This document shows, piece after piece, positions 8,514 to 18,507 of a stretch of DNA of 64,000 nt. A program made the translations under genes and the position numbers. The stretch comes from Spirosoma oryzae (GTDB lineage Bacteria > Bacteroidota > Bacteroidia > Cytophagales > Spirosomataceae). Every line of letters begins with the position of its first letter. The stretch's first letter is position 1. Below the pieces are notes generated by a model that saw only the letters and a program-made list of their open reading frames with translations, searched no databases and had not been told where the DNA came from. The stretch is from the NCBI RefSeq assembly GCF_003002825.1, contig NZ_PVTE01000011.1, positions 1 to 64,000 on the forward strand. The letters are read 5' to 3'.

Positions 8514-10013
8514 TTATTTTACCCAGAAAATTTTCGACGTAAACTGGTTGATATTCCCCTGCGCGGCTACTACGGTACTGTTGTAGTTGTATTCGCTTTG
8601 TGGGTAGAACAACCGAATGGGGATCTGCTTCACCGACGTACTGGGGTCCTGCGAGATGGGGACGGCCGGTAAGCCCAGGCGACGGTAATCAGACCAAGCT
8701 TCGTACGGAGACCAGCCATTGAGCGATGCCCATTTCTGCGTAATAATGGCTTGAATCTTATTCGACGAAGCATCCCAGCCTACGTTATTCAGCGCCTGCG
8801 CGTAATACGTCGATGCGTCGGCTGCCGTCAGTCCCAGGTTGAGGAACGATTCCGTAATGGCCTGCTGATACAGCGTTTGGGCGGTTCCCGAAATCCAGCC
8901 CCGCTGAGCCGCTTCAGCCTGTAGGAAGAACGCTTCGTGGGAGGTCAGGATGTACGAAGACTGACTGGCGCTTTGTAACAAGCCTGGCCCAATACCCGAC
9001 ACCAGACTGTTAGCCTGCGGATTAATCGTGCCGAAATACGTAGCGTTATAGGTCGATGACGAACCCGCTACTGGTGCGTAGAAGCGGCTCAGGCGCGGAT
9101 CGTTTTCTGCCTTGTAAAAATCAACAGCATATTTGTTCGCCCGGTTGATATTGTAGTTTTCAACTGGTTGTCCATTAACACCGTTACCGTACGACCCGTA
9201 GAATGGACTTTGCTGACCGCTTGAATTGGCATAGCCCGGATTAACGGCTGCATTCTCTCCACTCTGGGTGAAACCATAGCCCGACGCCTTGATTGTAGCC
9301 AGTTGCGTCTGAATGAACGACTGCCGGTCTGACTTCTCTGACTGCCGAAGCAACATGCGAAGTTTCAGCGTGTTGGCAAACCGACGCCATTTGTTGATGT
9401 TTCCCTGGAACATGATGTCGTTCGAGCCGGGATTTACTACGGTTCCGCCTTGTGCCGCTACTTTGTCCGCATCGTTGAATAGCGAAAGGGCAGCGTCGAT
9501 CTGCTTGAACAGGTCTTCGTATACAGCCGTCGCGTCATCGTAAGAAGGCTGTGCGTTCGAAATACCTTTCAGCGCGTTGGTATACGGTATGTTACCATAC
9601 GTATCGACCAGAATCTGAAAGTGCAGCGCTTTCATAATTTTCGCCATGGCCTGAATCTGTGGCTGGCTAAGCGAAGCGGCCTGCGTGTCGATGTAATCGT
9701 AGTTCTTCAGGATGATGTAAGCACTGTCCCAGATACCCGTGTTATAGCCCGTCGTAAACTGGTAGTTCTTATCGGAGGTAGCAATCGAGTAGTTACCGCT
9801 CCAGTTCCAGTAGCCCATCCACAGGTTTAGGAACGTGAAGTTGGTCGAGAAGTAAGCGCCCGAAGAGGATAGTGCCGCCGGCAATACCAGCACCGGCGTA
9901 GCGGCCGTTACCTGGTTCGGGTTGTTATTTATATCGAGGTATCCTTTCTGGCAACCCGACAGAACCGTCATCGTTGCCACAAGTACCCCTATAGTGATAC
10001 GTTTGAAATTCAT
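8514..10013 (-). CDS. SusD/RagB-like nutrient-binding outer-membrane lipoprotein
   Basis: A 499-residue lipoprotein with signal peptide and lipobox (VLSGC at about residue 21), followed by the LDINNNPN-type start of the SusD-like_2 group. Inside are the helix-rich SusD features: FQILVDTYGNIPYTNAL, KWRRFANTLKLRMLLRQS, LTSHEAFFLQAEAAQRGW. SusD lids the SusC transporter on the cell surface. The gene begins 24 bp after susC, so the two are co-expressed. The substrate cannot be read from the sequence. Confidence 0.92.
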   Translation of the reverse strand: MNFKRITIGVLVATMTVLSGCQKGYLDINNNPNQVTAATPVLVLPAALSSSGAYFSTNFTFLNLWMGYWNWSGNYSIATSDKNYQFTTGYNTGIWDSAYIILKNYDYIDTQAASLSQPQIQAMAKIMKALHFQILVDTYGNIPYTNALKGISNAQPSYDDATAVYEDLFKQIDAALSLFNDADKVAAQGGTVVNPGSNDIMFQGNINKWRRFANTLKLRMLLRQSEKSDRQSFIQTQLATIKASGYGFTQSGENAAVNPGYANSSGQQSPFYGSYGNGVNGQPVENYNINRANKYAVDFYKAENDPRLSRFYAPVAGSSSTYNATYFGTINPQANSLVSGIGPGLLQSASQSSYILTSHEAFFLQAEAAQRGWISGTAQTLYQQAITESFLNLGLTAADASTYYAQALNNVGWDASSNKIQAIITQKWASLNGWSPYEAWSDYRRLGLPAVPISQDPSTSVKQIPIRLFYPQSEYNYNSTVVAAQGNINQFTSKIFWVK

Positions 10014-10037
10014 TGTTGTGCTTGATAAAAGTCTGAC

Positions 10038-13000
10038 TTAGAAACCAACGGCGAGCCGGAAACCGTACTGACGGGTAGGGGGCGTTTGGTACTCATCAGT
10101 TGTACCTTGTGCGTTACTGTTGTCGAGTGAGAATTCGGGGTCGGTAAAGACGTTTGTCTTCGGCCGTAGCATCAGCAGGTTGCGACCGGTTACACCGATG
10201 CTGACCGAACGGATAAACTTCACACCGCTGAGCAGGTTGGCTGGCAGGGTGTAGTTCAGGGCTAGTTCGCGTAGTTTCCAGAAGTCTGCGCTGGTTACGT
10301 AACTCGATACCGCGTTGTGATAGCCCGAGTTCGTCCAGAATTCCAGATTACCATCACGGGTTGAAACGCCCGTATTCTGCGCGTACGAGGTCGAACCGTC
10401 GCTATTCGTCACAGCAACGACCGAGTTTGGATAGATGAAGTTCTGCCGACCATTATAGGTCGAGCGAATCCCGGCACCGGTAAATTCCAGTGCATTGCCG
10501 AGGGCGTTATAGATCACGTTACCTCCCCGGTATTCAACCAGTGCGTTCAACGTGAAGTCGCCGAAGGTGAACGTGTTGTTCAAACCAAAGCGGTACTTCG
10601 GCTGCGTGTTGCCGAGGTAACGAATGGTGGGGTCCAGGATGGGGTAGCCTGTAGCCGGGTTGACAACGGGTTGACCAACGTGCGCACTGCTTGCTTCGTA
10701 ATAAGCCGCATTCGGATCGGTGTTCTGCACCCGCGCAATGTCGGTACCGAATAGCGACGGATAGGTGTAGCCAACAGCGGCATAAACGCTGGTACCGACA
10801 CCATTAGACAGGGGAAGGTTGATCCGATCCAGCCCAGGATATACCGACGTAACCGTGTTGTTCAGATAGGTGAAGTTGGTATTGATATTCCAGGCAAATG
10901 CACCGCTTCTGACAATTGGCTTGATTGTTCTCAGTTCGATTTCGAGACCATTGTTTTTCATCGTACCCGTGTTGATCAGGGCGCTGGAATATCCTGTTGC
11001 CCGCGATACCTGAATCGGTACGGTCTGATTGGTCGTTTCGGTCGTGTAGTAAACGACTTCGGCATTCACCCGATCGAACAGACCAAACTCGACGCCTACC
11101 TCCCGGTTCGTGGTGAACTCTGGTTTTAAATTAGGATCATTCTGCTGCGTACTCTGCAGGAAACCGGGCTGACTACCAAACGGGAAACCGCCACCCGGAT
11201 TGAATACGTTCTGTAACTGGTAAGGACCTACGCTGATGTTACCTGCCTTGGCGATACCACCCCGCAGTTTCAGATACGAAATGACCTTGCTGTCCTTGAG
11301 TGCCGGCAAAGCGTCGGTCAGTACAATCGATGCGTTAACGCCGGGGTAGAAATACTGCCGATTACCGGCGGCTAGCAATGACGTATTATCATAACGTCCT
11401 GTTGTGTTGATGAAAGCCCAGTTGCGGAAGCCCAGCGTAAAGTCGTAGAAGTAGCCCAGCAGGCGGCTCTGCGACGAATATTCACTGGCAACTGCGTTGC
11501 CCAACCGGTTGGCAATGTTATACGTGCCCGGCACAACCAGCGACGAAGCAGACGTGTTGATGATACGCCGGTTGTCGACACGGGACTGCTGACCCAGAAT
11601 CAGTTTAGGGGTAAAATCACCGAACGTCGGTGCCATGGTAATCAGCAGATCACCCGTAATTCGGGTTTTGGTATCACTATAGTCACTGACATTGCCATTC
11701 ACCTGTTTGAGAGATGATGCAATATTACCAGCCCCCCATGGATCGCTCAGAGCATACGAACTAAACGATACGGCTGCCAAGTGCGACTTAAACTGCTCGT
11801 TGGTTATCTGGCCGCTAACCCGGTATAACACGTTCAGCCATTTGGTAAACTGATAGGAGACGTCAGCGTAACCCTGCGCCGAGTACCGGTTGGTAATAGC
11901 CCGCGAGTTGTCGCCGGATACCTGCCACCAGGGGTTCGGGTAGTAGGCGTTGTAGAAGCCGTTCACATCACCATAGGGCGAGGTAAGATCGGTGATACGC
12001 GGATCATTGAGCGGTGCGTGCGCGGGCTGATTGAGTATGTTCCAGTATACGGGGCGAGCCTGATAATAGCCACCGTTCTCTTTGTTCGTATTCTCATACG
12101 TGAACTGCATCTTGGCGTTCGACGAAAACTTGTCGATGGTCCGTCCACCATTCAGCGTAACGTTGGTTCGGTTGTACTTATCGTTCGGAACAATACCTTT
12201 CTGATCGACACGCTGTATACTCAATCCGAAATAGTTCTGCCCGTCGCCAATGCGGTAGGCCAGGTCATGCTGCTGCGTAACCCCCGTGCGGAAGAACGCC
12301 CGGCGCGGATCGACACCCGTTGACGAATAGGGTACTTTCAATGTGTCAAGCCGGATCGAACCGTCTGGGTTGGTGATCTGTACGCCAAAGCCAATAGGCT
12401 TGAGCGAACCGTCGTAGGCAGGGCCAAACTGCTGGTTCTCGAACGGAACATACAGACGCTGTCCATTTGCGTCGAGGTAAGGTGAACCCTCACCACCGTT
12501 GGAGCCGTAGATGCGCTGTAGGTCGGGCATGTACGAAACGCGCTCAAACTGCGTGTTATTGGTATACGAAATCTGTGGCTTGTTATTGGTCGTTCCTTTC
12601 TTGGTTGTCACGACCAGTACGCCGTTTGAGGCATCCGAGCCGTACAGGGCCGCTGCACTGGGGCCTTTCAGGACGGAGGTGCTTTCGATATCGTTGGGGT
12701 TGATCGAGGAGAGGTAGCTGATGTCGGTGATTGCGCCGTCGACAACGAGCAGTGCCTGGTTGTTACCCAGGAACGAGCGGTTGCCCCGGAGCGTCAGGCG
12801 GGGGCTGGCCCCAACGCCGTTGTTGGTCAGGTTTACCTGTAAACCCGCCACCTTACCGGTCAGCCCGTTAGCGATGTTGACGGGCGCTGCCTGCGTAATC
12901 AGTGCGTTGTTGACTTTCGTAACCGACGTACCAATTTCCCGTTCGTTACGCTTGATGCCAAAACCGGTCACGACAATTTCGTTCAGGGTTGACGCGTCGG

Positions 13001-13289
13001 CGGCTAACACAACATTGACCGCACTGCGATTCCCCACCGTCACGTCCTGCGGCTTAAAGCCAACAAATGAGAAGGTGAGCGTTGCCGTTGAACCTGCTGC
13101 GATACGGTAAGTGCCGTTAGCGTCGGTTGTGGTACCGCGTGATGTTCCTTTTACTACGACACTTACACCGGGTAAGGCCGAGCCGTCGTCTGATGAAGTC
13201 ACTCGACCCGTCACGGTAGCGTCCTGTGCCAACAAGGGCAGGCAGAACAGCAGCGACAAGAGCCAGCTTCCAAATAAAACTTTTTTCAT
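10038..13289 (-). CDS. SusC/RagA-type TonB-dependent outer-membrane transporter
   Basis: About 1083 residues from the ATG at 13289. The frame runs open to 13367, but MKKVLFGSWLLSLLFCLPLLAQ is a clear signal peptide. A carboxypeptidase-like regulatory domain (VTGRVTSSDDGSALPGVSV) follows, then a TonB-box-like EIVVTGFG, a plug domain (TLRGNRSFLGNN, DIESTSVLKGPSAAALYG) and a barrel ending RQYGFRLAVGF. It imports a glycan or other large nutrient together with the downstream SusD. A 14-bp palindrome at 13336-13349 sits about 47 bp upstream of the start. Confidence 0.93.
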   Translation of the reverse strand: MKKVLFGSWLLSLLFCLPLLAQDATVTGRVTSSDDGSALPGVSVVVKGTSRGTTTDANGTYRIAAGSTATLTFSFVGFKPQDVTVGNRSAVNVVLAADASTLNEIVVTGFGIKRNEREIGTSVTKVNNALITQAAPVNIANGLTGKVAGLQVNLTNNGVGASPRLTLRGNRSFLGNNQALLVVDGAITDISYLSSINPNDIESTSVLKGPSAAALYGSDASNGVLVVTTKKGTTNNKPQISYTNNTQFERVSYMPDLQRIYGSNGGEGSPYLDANGQRLYVPFENQQFGPAYDGSLKPIGFGVQITNPDGSIRLDTLKVPYSSTGVDPRRAFFRTGVTQQHDLAYRIGDGQNYFGLSIQRVDQKGIVPNDKYNRTNVTLNGGRTIDKFSSNAKMQFTYENTNKENGGYYQARPVYWNILNQPAHAPLNDPRITDLTSPYGDVNGFYNAYYPNPWWQVSGDNSRAITNRYSAQGYADVSYQFTKWLNVLYRVSGQITNEQFKSHLAAVSFSSYALSDPWGAGNIASSLKQVNGNVSDYSDTKTRITGDLLITMAPTFGDFTPKLILGQQSRVDNRRIINTSASSLVVPGTYNIANRLGNAVASEYSSQSRLLGYFYDFTLGFRNWAFINTTGRYDNTSLLAAGNRQYFYPGVNASIVLTDALPALKDSKVISYLKLRGGIAKAGNISVGPYQLQNVFNPGGGFPFGSQPGFLQSTQQNDPNLKPEFTTNREVGVEFGLFDRVNAEVVYYTTETTNQTVPIQVSRATGYSSALINTGTMKNNGLEIELRTIKPIVRSGAFAWNINTNFTYLNNTVTSVYPGLDRINLPLSNGVGTSVYAAVGYTYPSLFGTDIARVQNTDPNAAYYEASSAHVGQPVVNPATGYPILDPTIRYLGNTQPKYRFGLNNTFTFGDFTLNALVEYRGGNVIYNALGNALEFTGAGIRSTYNGRQNFIYPNSVVAVTNSDGSTSYAQNTGVSTRDGNLEFWTNSGYHNAVSSYVTSADFWKLRELALNYTLPANLLSGVKFIRSVSIGVTGRNLLMLRPKTNVFTDPEFSLDNSNAQGTTDEYQTPPTRQYGFRLAVGF

Positions 13290-13335
13290 AAAAGTTAGCT
13301 GAAAAAATAAAGAGTATGACGATGAAGAAAACTCG

Positions 13336-13349
13336 TTAAAGCGCTTTAA
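13336..13349. promoter_or_regulatory. Palindromic operator candidate upstream of susC
   Basis: A perfect 14-bp palindrome, TTAAAGCGCTTTAA, lies 47 bp upstream of the susC start. Its AAGCGCTT centre is typical of LacI-family operators such as cre sites. I found no LacI-family gene in the window, so the regulator would be encoded elsewhere. Confidence 0.45.
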
Positions 13350-13835
13350 TATTTTGTAAATACACATTAAAAGCGGATTAAAGAAAATTTCATCTAACGC
13401 AAACTACGAAAAAGCAGAATAATAATTGGGTAGAAACTTTTCGGATAAGGCTTATTTTAATTGCACTTTTAGGTGTTATTTGCTTAGTTTACTGGGATAA
13501 ATACTTAAAACACATAGCGTTAAATCAGTTGAACCTGCTGCGATACGATAGTGATGGGTTACAATATTTTGCTTAGTCCTTGTTAGGCAAAAGAATGATT
13601 CGAATGACGTATGCTTTATGCGTAGTCGGTTGCTTGTACTATGGAAATAAGGTCGACCTGAAAAAAAAGATGATTGTATACTGACCATTGCCCGCCTGCC
13701 CATCGATTGGTTACTGAGAGGCCGTGCCAGGTACCGGTGTACTACCGGCCTGTATGTCGATACGGTTCACAAATTCTTAACGGGTATGAACCCCGCCGAA
13801 CTGCTATCTTCGACTGAATAGCCTAGGTCGAATGT
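13350..13835. other. Intergenic region with a decayed fragment of a SusC-type regulatory domain
   Basis: About 490 bp with no convincing gene. A 75-codon minus-strand frame (13476-13703) includes the peptide YRIAAGST, encoded by a 20-bp identical copy (13528-13547) of susC sequence at 13087-13106. The rest of the frame has no recognisable content. I read it as a relic, not a gene. A weak TATCTTCG element near 13805 may belong to the promoter of the next gene. Confidence 0.4.
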
Positions 13836-15479
13836 ATGCGTTGCCGGGAGTTTTTCTATCTACAGTGGAGTTGTACGATTAGGCTCGTCTGCCTGATTGG
13901 TGTGTTCGTTAGTGTGTACGCACTGCCGGTAAATGCGCAGTCACGAGATAAAGAATTGAATGCGGAATATCCTGATAAACAGTATGTAAACCTACTGAAA
14001 CAGGCCAGCCAATCCAGCCTGCGTGGGGATCGCCTAGCGCAGGCCGATCAACAGCAGCGGATCGGTTTATTGCTGTATCATGAGGGTAACTATGCGGCTG
14101 GTATCCGCTACCTGCTACTGGCGCAAAGCCTGTTGCGTCAGGCAAAGCAAACCGACCGACTGGCGGCTAATCTGAATGAACTGGGAACGGTTTATTACTA
14201 CAATCGGCAGGCGGGGCTGGCCCGGCGTCAGTTTAATGAGGCTTTGACGATCTACCGGCGGACGGGGAGTCGGCAGGGCCTGGCGCAGACGTATGGGAAC
14301 ATCGGCCATCTCTACGAGAAGGAAGGTGATTTGCCCACAGCGCTGCATTACCAGCGGCTTGCACTAACACAGTATCGGGGTATCAATCAACCGGCTGGTT
14401 TGGCTGCGATCTATGAGAACCTGGGTAGTATCTACGAAGATCAGAATCGCTATGACTCCGCCCGTGCGTATTACAGGGCGGCTTTGGCTGTCGTTCCGAA
14501 AGCAGACTGGAACAGCCAGATCGGGCTGATCAACAACCTTGGGGATATTCATCGAAAAACAGGGCATTACCAGCAGGCGCTGGCGTATTACCGGCAGTGC
14601 GCCCGGCAGTCGCGACACGTAGCCGACAAGTACCAGCTCAACGGTGCCTATCGCGATCTGGGTAAGACATTCCAGTTGTTGCAGCAGCACGATAGCGCCT
14701 ACCACTACTTCGAAGCCAGCCACGATCTGACGGATACGATCTACGCGGCCGAGACGAACCGACAGATTGCGCTGATGCAGACCTTGTACGATGTCGAGCG
14801 GAAGAACAATCAGATTACGGAATTAAACGCCCGTCAACAACTGAACACGTTGATTACCGGCGGAACCGTCGCCGGTCTGCTGCTGGTTGGCGGACTGGCG
14901 GTAGTTATTATCAGCCGGCAGCGGCTGAAAATCCGGGCCGAAGCGGCCCGCTCGCAGCAGGCAGCGCAGATTTATCAGACTCAACGGGAACTGATGCAGG
15001 CCGAACTGACAAACAAGCAGCTGTCAGAAGAAAATCTGCGCTACCAATTACAGCTAAACGGGCAACAATTAACCTCGCATACGCTACACCTCATCCAGAA
15101 GAATCAGGTACTCGACGAGTTGCGCGCAGACCTGACAACCCTGTTGAACGACGACAAACGCGATCAGCGTCGTCAATTGAAACAGGTCGTTCAGAAGATT
15201 GGGCAGAGCTTCAGCCACGACAAAAACTGGGACGATTTTCGCGCGACTTTTGATCAGGTACACCCGCAATTTCTGGCGGATCTGACCAGCCAATACCCAA
15301 CCCTTACCTCGGCTGAACGTCGGCTGGCGGCTTTGCTGCGCATGAACATGACATCGGGCGATACGGCGACACTGCTCGGTATCTCGGCCGACAGCCTGCG
15401 CGTGTCGCGCTACCGCCTGCGCAAGAAGCTGGGCCTTGCCGAGGGCGAGTCGCTAACGGCGTTTATGCAACGTCTGTGA
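13836..15479 (+). CDS. TPR-repeat membrane-anchored HTH regulator
   Basis: A 547-residue protein with an N-terminal signal or anchor segment (about residues 12-34), at least five tetratricopeptide repeats (about 70-330; for example GNIGHLYEKEGDLPTALHYQ, NNLGDIHRKTGHYQQALAYY) and one membrane helix (about 340-361). A coiled coil and a C-terminal LuxR-like helix-turn-helix (about 489-547, LTSAERRLAALLRM...LLGISADSLRVSRYRLRKKL) follow. This architecture is common among Bacteroidota regulators that couple periplasmic sensing to transcription. It lies between a susCD operon and the phytase operon and could regulate either. No target is shown. Confidence 0.85.
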   Translation: MRCREFFYLQWSCTIRLVCLIGVFVSVYALPVNAQSRDKELNAEYPDKQYVNLLKQASQSSLRGDRLAQADQQQRIGLLLYHEGNYAAGIRYLLLAQSLLRQAKQTDRLAANLNELGTVYYYNRQAGLARRQFNEALTIYRRTGSRQGLAQTYGNIGHLYEKEGDLPTALHYQRLALTQYRGINQPAGLAAIYENLGSIYEDQNRYDSARAYYRAALAVVPKADWNSQIGLINNLGDIHRKTGHYQQALAYYRQCARQSRHVADKYQLNGAYRDLGKTFQLLQQHDSAYHYFEASHDLTDTIYAAETNRQIALMQTLYDVERKNNQITELNARQQLNTLITGGTVAGLLLVGGLAVVIISRQRLKIRAEAARSQQAAQIYQTQRELMQAELTNKQLSEENLRYQLQLNGQQLTSHTLHLIQKNQVLDELRADLTTLLNDDKRDQRRQLKQVVQKIGQSFSHDKNWDDFRATFDQVHPQFLADLTSQYPTLTSAERRLAALLRMNMTSGDTATLLGISADSLRVSRYRLRKKLGLAEGESLTAFMQRL

Positions 15480-15630
15480 CGACGGGACTGATAAGCGAGC
15501 ATCCTTAACATAATGATAATTGGCAGATTGTAACAAAAATAGGTGCTGACTGTCAGCTGGTTACTAGTCCGTTGTTCACGCTGTTGCCCTTTTGTTTACG
15601 CCCCACCCGACGGTTCGTAACGGGTTGGAT

Positions 15631-15662
15631 TTGACCAGACCCACCGGAACCGCCAACCTTTG
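15631..15662 (+). promoter_or_regulatory. Possible promoter of the phytase operon
   Basis: TTG at 15631-15633 and AACCTTTG at 15655-15662 are 21 bp apart, close to the Bacteroidota form TTG-N19..21-TAnnTTTG, with one mismatch in the -7 box. It lies 44 bp before the ATG of the TonB receptor gene. Confidence 0.4.
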
Positions 15663-15705
15663 TACCGGCAGACGATAGCCAATCACCGGGCGTCTGTCGA
15701 ACCGA

Positions 15706-18474
15706 ATGCAGAAGAATTACTGGCTTGTTATCCTCTTTCTTTTCTCCGCGCAGATCGCGTTGTCGGCGACCCTCCGGGGGCGGGTCACCGATGCGGTGAC
15801 GGGCGACAATATTATCGGCGCTACCGTGCGGCTGGAAGCTGCGAAGCTATACGCCGTAACGGGTCTCGACGGAACATACGTCATCCGGAACGTGCCGAAA
15901 GGCGCGCATACCCTTCAGATCAGCTACGTCAGTTATCAGACGGCTGCGCAGCAAGTCACCGTAGCGCAGGCCGAGCATGTGGTCGATTTCGCGTTGCAGG
16001 CCGATGAGAAAGTACTGGGTGAAGTCGTTGTGTCGGGTAAGCGGGACGGGGGGAGCGATCATACCGCCCGTGATCTCGAACGCAATGCGCATCAGATCAC
16101 GAATATCGTGTCGGGACGGACCATCGAACTCTCACCCGATTTGACGGTCGCCAATGTCGTGCAGCGGGTATCAGGTATCAGTATCGAGCGCAACTCCAAC
16201 GGCGACGGGCAGTATGCGATTCTGCGCGGGATGGACAAACGCTACAACTACACGCTTGTCAACGGAGTGAAAATCCCCAGTCCTGACAATCGCTATCGCT
16301 ATGTGCCGCTCGACATTTTTCCGTCGGAATTACTCGACCGGCTGGAGGTGTACAAAGCGTTGATTCCCAGTCAGGAGGGGGATGCCGTAGGCGGGGCTAT
16401 CAACATGGTAATGCGCGACGCACCTGATCGGCTGACCGTATTAGCCAACATTGCAACCGGTTATAGCGAGCTGTTCGCCAGCCGTCCGTTCGTGCGGTTC
16501 GATAACAGGCACGTCAATCCACAGTCGCCTTACGAGCAGTCTGGCAGCACCTATCCGGCCAAATCGGCGGACTTTAACAAATCGTCATCCACTTATACAT
16601 CGGCGGCTCCGCCACCGAATCTGCTGGGAAGTTTCGCCATCGGGAATCGCTTCCTGAACCGGCAATTGGGCGTGATGCTGGCGGGGAGTCTGCAAAATAC
16701 GTTTCGGGGCAGTAACAGCCTGTTTTTCACGGGTGACGTGGTCGATACGCTACGGGGCGTTACGCTCGACAAACAGAGCGAACGGCAGTATTCCGAGCAA
16801 CAGACCCGATACGGCGTTCACGCAAAGATCGATTATCGCTTCGGTTCGGCCGGGAGCCTGAGTCGGCATAAGCTCCAGTGGTTCAACGCGTTCATCGGCC
16901 TGAACAACGCGCAGATTCGCGACACGAAAACGACGCAACTGGGCATTGGCGGTTATGACCCGGTGCTGGGCAACGCAACGCTGGGGTACGAGACCCGCTC
17001 GCGGCTGACAAAGCAACGCATCTACAACAGTACATTGCAGGGAACCCATCAGCTGACGGATGCGCTGATGCTCAACTGGTCTGCGGTGTATTCCCTGGCG
17101 ACCAACGCTGTGCCCGATCAGACGTCCGTGCCGCTGCTCGGGATTCGGAAAAACTTCGTAGAAACCCGCACGACAGTGCAGGACGGACAGCGTCGGTGGG
17201 AGCATAATACCGATAACGACATGGCTGGCTACCTGAACCTAACGCTGAAAACCAACCTGTTGAATACCGATGTCGAATGGATGGCGGGTGGGCTATACCG
17301 CGATAAGCAGCGCACCAATTTTTACAACAACTACACGCTGCGACCCAGTAACCCGTTTGCGCAATACGGGGTCGACTTCACGGACTACAACCAGATTGCC
17401 TGGACCATTCAAAACCCGCTGGGCTCCGTTGCGTCGGCCCTGAACTACAACGCGTCGGAGCAAACGGCATCGGGATACCTGCAATTCCGTACCGTTGGGA
17501 AGCCACTGGAAGTAATCGGCGGACTGCGCGCAGAACATACCAATCAGGGCTATGCGATGAAATTCCCGATTGGCGAAGACAACCCGACCGGGAGCCAGAT
17601 CTACACAGACCTGCTGCCAAGCCTGAACGTCCGCTACCGCGCTAATCCGCTGACGAACTGGCGGCTGTCGTATTTCCGCTCCCTGAATCGGCCCGGTTTC
17701 TTCGAGATCGTCCCGTACCGTATCGTCAATGAGGAATATCAGGAGCGGGGCAACCCCAACCTGAAACGAGCCCTTGCCGACAACGTGGATCTGCGCTACG
17801 AATTTTTCCCCCGTCCGCTGGAGCAGTTCATGGTTGGTCTATTCTACAAGCACATTCAGAACCCAATCGAATACACCTTGCAGAAAGACGCGATTCGCGG
17901 GCAGGACCTCTATTACGGACCGGGCAACTTCGGCAACGCAACCAACTTTGGTCTGGAACTCGATGCGATCAAATACGTCCGGCAATGGGGCATCAAAGCT
18001 AACTACACCTATACGCATTCGAGTATTACCACGCCGAAGTCGAAGCGCATTCGCAACGAGCAGGGTGATCTGCAAACGATCACGGTCAATCAGACCCGGT
18101 CGCTGTACGGTCAGTCGGCGCATATCGCGAATCTGTCGCTGCTCTACCGTGATGCCAATCACGGTTGGGACGGACAACTGGCAGCCAGCTATACCGGTCC
18201 GCGCATCAGCACGGTATCGCAATTCGTCGATAACGACCTGTATCAGAAGGGTTTTGTTCAGATGGATGCATCGCTGGAGAAGCGCATCGGACAGACAGGA
18301 CTTCTGCTCTTTGCCAAAGCAAACAATCTGCTCAATACCCCCGCCGAGATTTTTATCAGGAACGTCAACAAAAACAACAGCGATGCGCCCAGTCAGGATC
18401 TACCAGGGCAAACGCTCATCCGGCGCGACGTCTATCAGCGGTCGTATGTGCTGGGTATCCGCTACAAACTGTAA
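15706..18474 (+). CDS. TonB-dependent receptor of the phytase locus
   Basis: A 922-residue outer-membrane receptor with a signal peptide (about 1-20) and a carboxypeptidase-like regulatory domain (LRGRVTDAVTGDNIIGATV). The plug has VVSGKRDGG, VANVVQRVSGISIERNSNGDGQYAILRGMDKRYN and EGDAVGGAINMVMRDAP, and the barrel ends RSYVLGIRYKL. The plug sequence is of the IroN/FecA-like TonB family, not SusC. It heads an operon with a beta-helix lipoprotein and a beta-propeller phytase, so its likely cargo is phytate, an inositol phosphate or a metal complex of one. That is inference from context. Confidence 0.9.
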   Translation: MQKNYWLVILFLFSAQIALSATLRGRVTDAVTGDNIIGATVRLEAAKLYAVTGLDGTYVIRNVPKGAHTLQISYVSYQTAAQQVTVAQAEHVVDFALQADEKVLGEVVVSGKRDGGSDHTARDLERNAHQITNIVSGRTIELSPDLTVANVVQRVSGISIERNSNGDGQYAILRGMDKRYNYTLVNGVKIPSPDNRYRYVPLDIFPSELLDRLEVYKALIPSQEGDAVGGAINMVMRDAPDRLTVLANIATGYSELFASRPFVRFDNRHVNPQSPYEQSGSTYPAKSADFNKSSSTYTSAAPPPNLLGSFAIGNRFLNRQLGVMLAGSLQNTFRGSNSLFFTGDVVDTLRGVTLDKQSERQYSEQQTRYGVHAKIDYRFGSAGSLSRHKLQWFNAFIGLNNAQIRDTKTTQLGIGGYDPVLGNATLGYETRSRLTKQRIYNSTLQGTHQLTDALMLNWSAVYSLATNAVPDQTSVPLLGIRKNFVETRTTVQDGQRRWEHNTDNDMAGYLNLTLKTNLLNTDVEWMAGGLYRDKQRTNFYNNYTLRPSNPFAQYGVDFTDYNQIAWTIQNPLGSVASALNYNASEQTASGYLQFRTVGKPLEVIGGLRAEHTNQGYAMKFPIGEDNPTGSQIYTDLLPSLNVRYRANPLTNWRLSYFRSLNRPGFFEIVPYRIVNEEYQERGNPNLKRALADNVDLRYEFFPRPLEQFMVGLFYKHIQNPIEYTLQKDAIRGQDLYYGPGNFGNATNFGLELDAIKYVRQWGIKANYTYTHSSITTPKSKRIRNEQGDLQTITVNQTRSLYGQSAHIANLSLLYRDANHGWDGQLAASYTGPRISTVSQFVDNDLYQKGFVQMDASLEKRIGQTGLLLFAKANNLLNTPAEIFIRNVNKNNSDAPSQDLPGQTLIRRDVYQRSYVLGIRYKL

Positions 18475-18507
18475 TCAGCCAAATAAATGACTAACCAACT
18501 GAGTACC

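Noticed and set aside
13476-13703. A 75-codon minus-strand frame as a gene
   Set aside because: Only eight residues resemble SusC; the remainder has no pattern and no ribosome site or promoter was found.
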